From the NCBI RefSeq assembly GCF_900101475.1, contig NZ_FMZV01000006.1, positions 1-64,000 on the forward strand: DNA of 64,000 nt, read 5' to 3'. Every line of letters starts with the position of its first letter. The first letter of the stretch is position 1. This document shows positions 61,630 through 64,000 of the stretch, piece by piece. This stretch comes from Ruegeria marina (GTDB lineage: Bacteria; Pseudomonadota; Alphaproteobacteria; Rhodobacterales; Rhodobacteraceae). The notes beneath the pieces are model-generated. The model searched no databases, was not told where the DNA came from, and worked only from the letters and a program-made list of their open reading frames with translations. A program made the translations under genes and the position numbers.

Positions 61630-63042
61630 ATGGCCGACACTTCGATAGGGACGTCGGAGCAACTCCGCGACCCGAACTACACCCCGCCGCTCGCCAAGGC
61701 GGTGCCGCTGGGTATCCAGCATGTCCTGGCGATGTTCGTCTCGAACGTCACGCCTGCAATCATCGTGGCGGGCGCCGCCGGTTTTGGTTTCGGCTCGAAC
61801 TCGCCGGACTTTCCCGAACTTCTTTACCTGATCCAGATGTCTATGCTGTTTGCCGGTGTGGCAACGCTGTTGCAGACGGTGACCATCGGGCGGGTCGGTG
61901 CGGGCCTGCCCATCGTGCAGGGGACCAGCTTTGCCTTTTTGCCGATCATGATCCCGCTGGTCGCGGGCAAGGGGGTGGATGCGCTGGCGGCGCTCTTTGG
62001 CGGTGCGATCATCGGCGGGCTGTTCCATTTCTGCCTTGGGTTCTTCATCGGACGGATCCGCTTTGCCCTGCCGCCGCTGGTCACGGGACTGGTGGTCACG
62101 ATGATCGGCCTGGCGCTGGTCAAGGTCGGCATCCAGTATGCCGCCGGCGGCGTGCCCGCCATCGGCACGCCGGAATACGGCTCGCTTCTCAACTGGTCGG
62201 CGGCATTGGTGGTGATCCTTGTCACGCTGGGGCTGAAATTCTTCAGCCGCGGGATGCTGTCGGTCTCGGCGGTGCTGATCGGGCTGATCGCGGGCTATGT
62301 CTATGCGCTGCTGGTGGGCATGATCAGTTTCGAGGCGATCGGCACCAGCTGGAGCCGCGCCGCCGGGTTCGCCCTGCCGGTGCCGTTCAAATACGGGTTC
62401 GAATTCTCGCTGGCCGCGGTGATCGGCTTTTCGATGATGGCGGTGGTCTCGGCCATCGAGACGGTGGGCGATGTCTCGGGTATTGCCAAGGGCGGTGCCG
62501 GGCGCGAGGCGACCGACAAGGAGATTGCCGGCGCCACCTATGCCGATGGTATGGGGACCGCGATTGCGGGTCTGTTCGGGGCCTTCCCCAACACCTCGTT
62601 CAGTCAGAACGTGGGCCTGATCGCCATGACCGGCGTGATGAGCCGCCATGTCGTCACCATCGGCGCCCTGTTCCTGATCCTGTGCGGGCTGGTGCCCAAG
62701 GTGGGCGCGATCATCCGCACCGTGCCTATCGAGGTGCTGGGCGGTGGCGTCATCGTGATGTTCGGCATGGTGGTCGCCGCCGGTGTCTCGATGCTGTCGG
62801 ATGTGGACTGGAACCGGCGCAACATGGTGATCTTCGCAATTTCGCTGTCGATTGGCCTGGGCCTGCAACTGGAACCCGGCGCGGTGCAACACCTGCCCGA
62901 TACCGCGCGGATCCTGATGACCAGCGGCCTGTTGCCGGCCGCCGTGATTGCCATTGTGCTGAATCTCGTACTGCCGCAAGAACTGGGCGAGGAAGCGACC
63001 GAGGAGGTCTCGGGCGGCATGGCCGGACACGGGCGCACGTAG
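61630..63042 (+). CDS. NCS2 purine permease (urate/xanthine type)
   Basis: This is a 470-residue membrane protein with about 14 segments of the nucleobase:cation symporter-2 family. It has AVPLGIQHVLAMFVSNVTPAIIVAGA at the start and the family hallmark region GRIRFALPPLVTGLVVTMIGLAL. Around residue 260-330 are VVSAIETVGDVSGIAKGG, with the conserved Glu of the substrate site, and NTSFSQNVGLIAMTGVMSR. These fit urate or xanthine uptake better than uracil. The ATG at 61630 (MADTSIG) follows an AGAGAG stretch. Being last in the puuE-allA operon it likely feeds urate to PuuD. Confidence 0.9.
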   Translation: MADTSIGTSEQLRDPNYTPPLAKAVPLGIQHVLAMFVSNVTPAIIVAGAAGFGFGSNSPDFPELLYLIQMSMLFAGVATLLQTVTIGRVGAGLPIVQGTSFAFLPIMIPLVAGKGVDALAALFGGAIIGGLFHFCLGFFIGRIRFALPPLVTGLVVTMIGLALVKVGIQYAAGGVPAIGTPEYGSLLNWSAALVVILVTLGLKFFSRGMLSVSAVLIGLIAGYVYALLVGMISFEAIGTSWSRAAGFALPVPFKYGFEFSLAAVIGFSMMAVVSAIETVGDVSGIAKGGAGREATDKEIAGATYADGMGTAIAGLFGAFPNTSFSQNVGLIAMTGVMSRHVVTIGALFLILCGLVPKVGAIIRTVPIEVLGGGVIVMFGMVVAAGVSMLSDVDWNRRNMVIFAISLSIGLGLQLEPGAVQHLPDTARILMTSGLLPAAVIAIVLNLVLPQELGEEATEEVSGGMAGHGRT

Positions 63043-63052
63043 GGCCGGACAG

Positions 63053-63099
63053 GAGGCGGGGCGCTCCCGCCTCTTTGCCCTGCATTACGGATGCAGGGC
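63053..63099. terminator. Double hairpin terminator between convergent genes
   Basis: Two adjacent hairpins lie in the 98-base convergent gap. GAGGCGGG / CCCGCCTC (63053-63073, loop GCGCT) is followed by TTT. GCCCTGCAT / ATGCAGGGC (63077-63099) has loop TACGG. Either can stop transcription of the permease gene from the left or the dehydrogenase gene from the right. Confidence 0.8.
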
Positions 63100-63140
63100 A
63101 CAAGACTTGGGCCGGGCAGCGCGCGGGGAGGTCCGCGCGC

Positions 63141-64000
63141 TCAGCCCGCCATCAGGCGCGCCACATCCAGCATCCGCGCCGAAAACCCCCATTCATTGTC
63201 ATACCATCCGAAGACGCGGACCTGACGCTCGCCGATCATGCGGGTTTCCGGCCCGGCGACGATCAGGGATTCCGGCCGCGCGCGCAAGTCTGAGGACACC
63301 AGAGGCCGATCGGTCCAGCCCAGCACCGGCGCGGCGGCCACAGCCGCACGCAGGGCGGCGTCGAATTCGGCCTCGGATATCGGGCGCTGCAACTGTGCCA
63401 CGAGGTCCACCGCCGAGACGCTGGCCGTCGGAACCCGCACCGCCGCGCCTGAGATCCGGCCCGCCAGATGCGGCAGCACCGCGTCGATCAGGTGGGTGGC
63501 GCTGGACGTGGTGGGCACCATCGACAGCGCGCCGGCCCGCGAGCGCGCGGCATCGCCGCGCGGCGCGTCGACCATCGGCTGGCTGTTGGTGTAACAATGA
63601 ATGGTCGTCATGTGGGCGCTGGCGATGCCTGCGATTTCGTCGATCACCCGCGCCAGCGGCGCCAGAGCGTTGGTGGTGCAAGAGGCGTTCGACACGATCC
63701 GGGCATTGCCCAGCCTGTCCTCGTTGGCGCCCAGCACCACGGTGATCTCGGCCGCCGGAGACGGCCCCGAGATCAGCACCTTGCCCGCCCCGGCCGAAAG
63801 GCCCCGCGCCGCAACGTCGGATGTGCGCGCGATCCCGGTGCAGTCGAGCAGCACATCCACCCCCGACAGGTCCACTCGCGCCAGGTCGGCGCTGTGGGCC
63901 ACCGGGATCTCGACTCCGTCCACCACCAGGACCTGATCCCCGGTCGCGACGGTGCCACGCCAGGGGCCGAATGTACTGTCGTATTCGAAGAGATAGGCAC
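63141..64000 (-). CDS. gap: Glyceraldehyde-3-phosphate dehydrogenase, divergent; N-terminus outside window
   Basis: This is the C-terminal ~286 residues of a type I GAPDH; the NAD-binding start is beyond the right edge. Seen are YLFEYDSTFGPWRGTV, the catalytic Cys in SNASCTTNAL, the catalytic His in TTIHCYTNSQ, substrate Arg in AAVRVPTASVSAVDL, and the ending WYDNEWGFSARMLDVARLM. The phosphate-binding segment, usually PTSTGAAK, reads PTTSSATH here, and VDAPRGD replaces the common DxPHKD. The protein may therefore be a paralogue with a different acyl-phosphate or aldehyde substrate rather than the glycolytic enzyme. It is convergent with the permease gene across a strong terminator. Confidence 0.85.
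   Translation of the reverse strand, partial: AYLFEYDSTFGPWRGTVATGDQVLVVDGVEIPVAHSADLARVDLSGVDVLLDCTGIARTSDVAARGLSAGAGKVLISGPSPAAEITVVLGANEDRLGNARIVSNASCTTNALAPLARVIDEIAGIASAHMTTIHCYTNSQPMVDAPRGDAARSRAGALSMVPTTSSATHLIDAVLPHLAGRISGAAVRVPTASVSAVDLVAQLQRPISEAEFDAALRAAVAAAPVLGWTDRPLVSSDLRARPESLIVAGPETRMIGERQVRVFGWYDNEWGFSARMLDVARLMAG

Noticed and set aside
1-64000. tRNA/rRNA genes, transposases, phage integrase or att sites
   Set aside because: None recognised by eye on either strand; a dedicated search would be needed to exclude small RNAs.

Overview
The window looks like chromosomal DNA of a marine-type alphaproteobacterium of the family Rhodobacteraceae (Roseobacter group). The evidence is GC-rich coding with pervasive antisense open frames, tightly overlapping ATGA/GTGA gene junctions, a ROK-type xylose regulator with its palindromic operator, a PuuD-type urate hydroxylase, an RTX protein, and intergenic elements of the kind common in this family. 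No rRNA, tRNA, CRISPR array, insertion sequence or phage gene was recognised.

Region 1 (1-33.6 kb) is an exopolysaccharide locus with a secondary-metabolite operon inside it. The polysaccharide genes are a phosphotransferase-like protein, a CelD/BcsL-type acetyltransferase, an ExoY-like initiating sugar-phosphate transferase, a BY-kinase-like ATPase that has lost its Walker A lysine, a Wzz-type chain-length protein, a Wzx-type flippase, a Wzy/ligase-type membrane protein, a WecG/TagA glycosyltransferase, several GT2 and GT4 glycosyltransferases, and a fused Gfo/Idh oxidoreductase-epimerase. Between 9.7 and 26.7 kb seven minus-strand genes are packed with overlaps or gaps of at most 31 bp: a PKS (KS-AT-KR-DH-carrier-TE), a GT2, an NRPS (formyltransferase, eroded condensation-like region, glycine-type adenylation domain split by a luciferase-like monooxygenase, carrier), a 4'-phosphopantetheinyl transferase, a membrane-anchored SGNH-like protein, a second SGNH domain fused to a glycoside-hydrolase-like domain, and another GT2. 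This is the most unusual system in the window. It probably makes a small formyl/oxidised glycine-ketide unit whose fate is tied to glycan assembly or decoration.

Region 2 (33.7-46.9 kb) is a D-xylose regulon. xylB-xylA-mutarotase-MauG-like peroxidase run rightward; xylR (ROK) and a CRTAC1-type FG-GAP protein run leftward; xylF-xylH-xylG-glucokinase-Gfo/Idh run rightward. Two nearly identical 23-bp palindromes, one before xylB and one between xylR and xylF, are the likely XylR operators. The di-heme peroxidase and the CRTAC1 protein meet tail to tail and are each coupled to one arm of the regulon.

Region 3 (47.1-54.8 kb) holds a gamma-glutamyltransferase-family enzyme and the tamA-tamB outer-membrane assembly pair, all on the minus strand.

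Region 4 (54.9-63.1 kb) is a urate-degradation cluster: puuD, a divergent LysR regulator, hydroxyisourate hydrolase, a fused allantoinase/OHCU decarboxylase, ureidoglycolate lyase and an NCS2 purine permease, with a secreted RTX repeat protein inserted in the middle. The window ends in a truncated, divergent glyceraldehyde-3-phosphate dehydrogenase. Starts were moved inward from the longest open frame wherever a ribosome-binding site, a family N-terminus or an overlap with the upstream stop favoured it.
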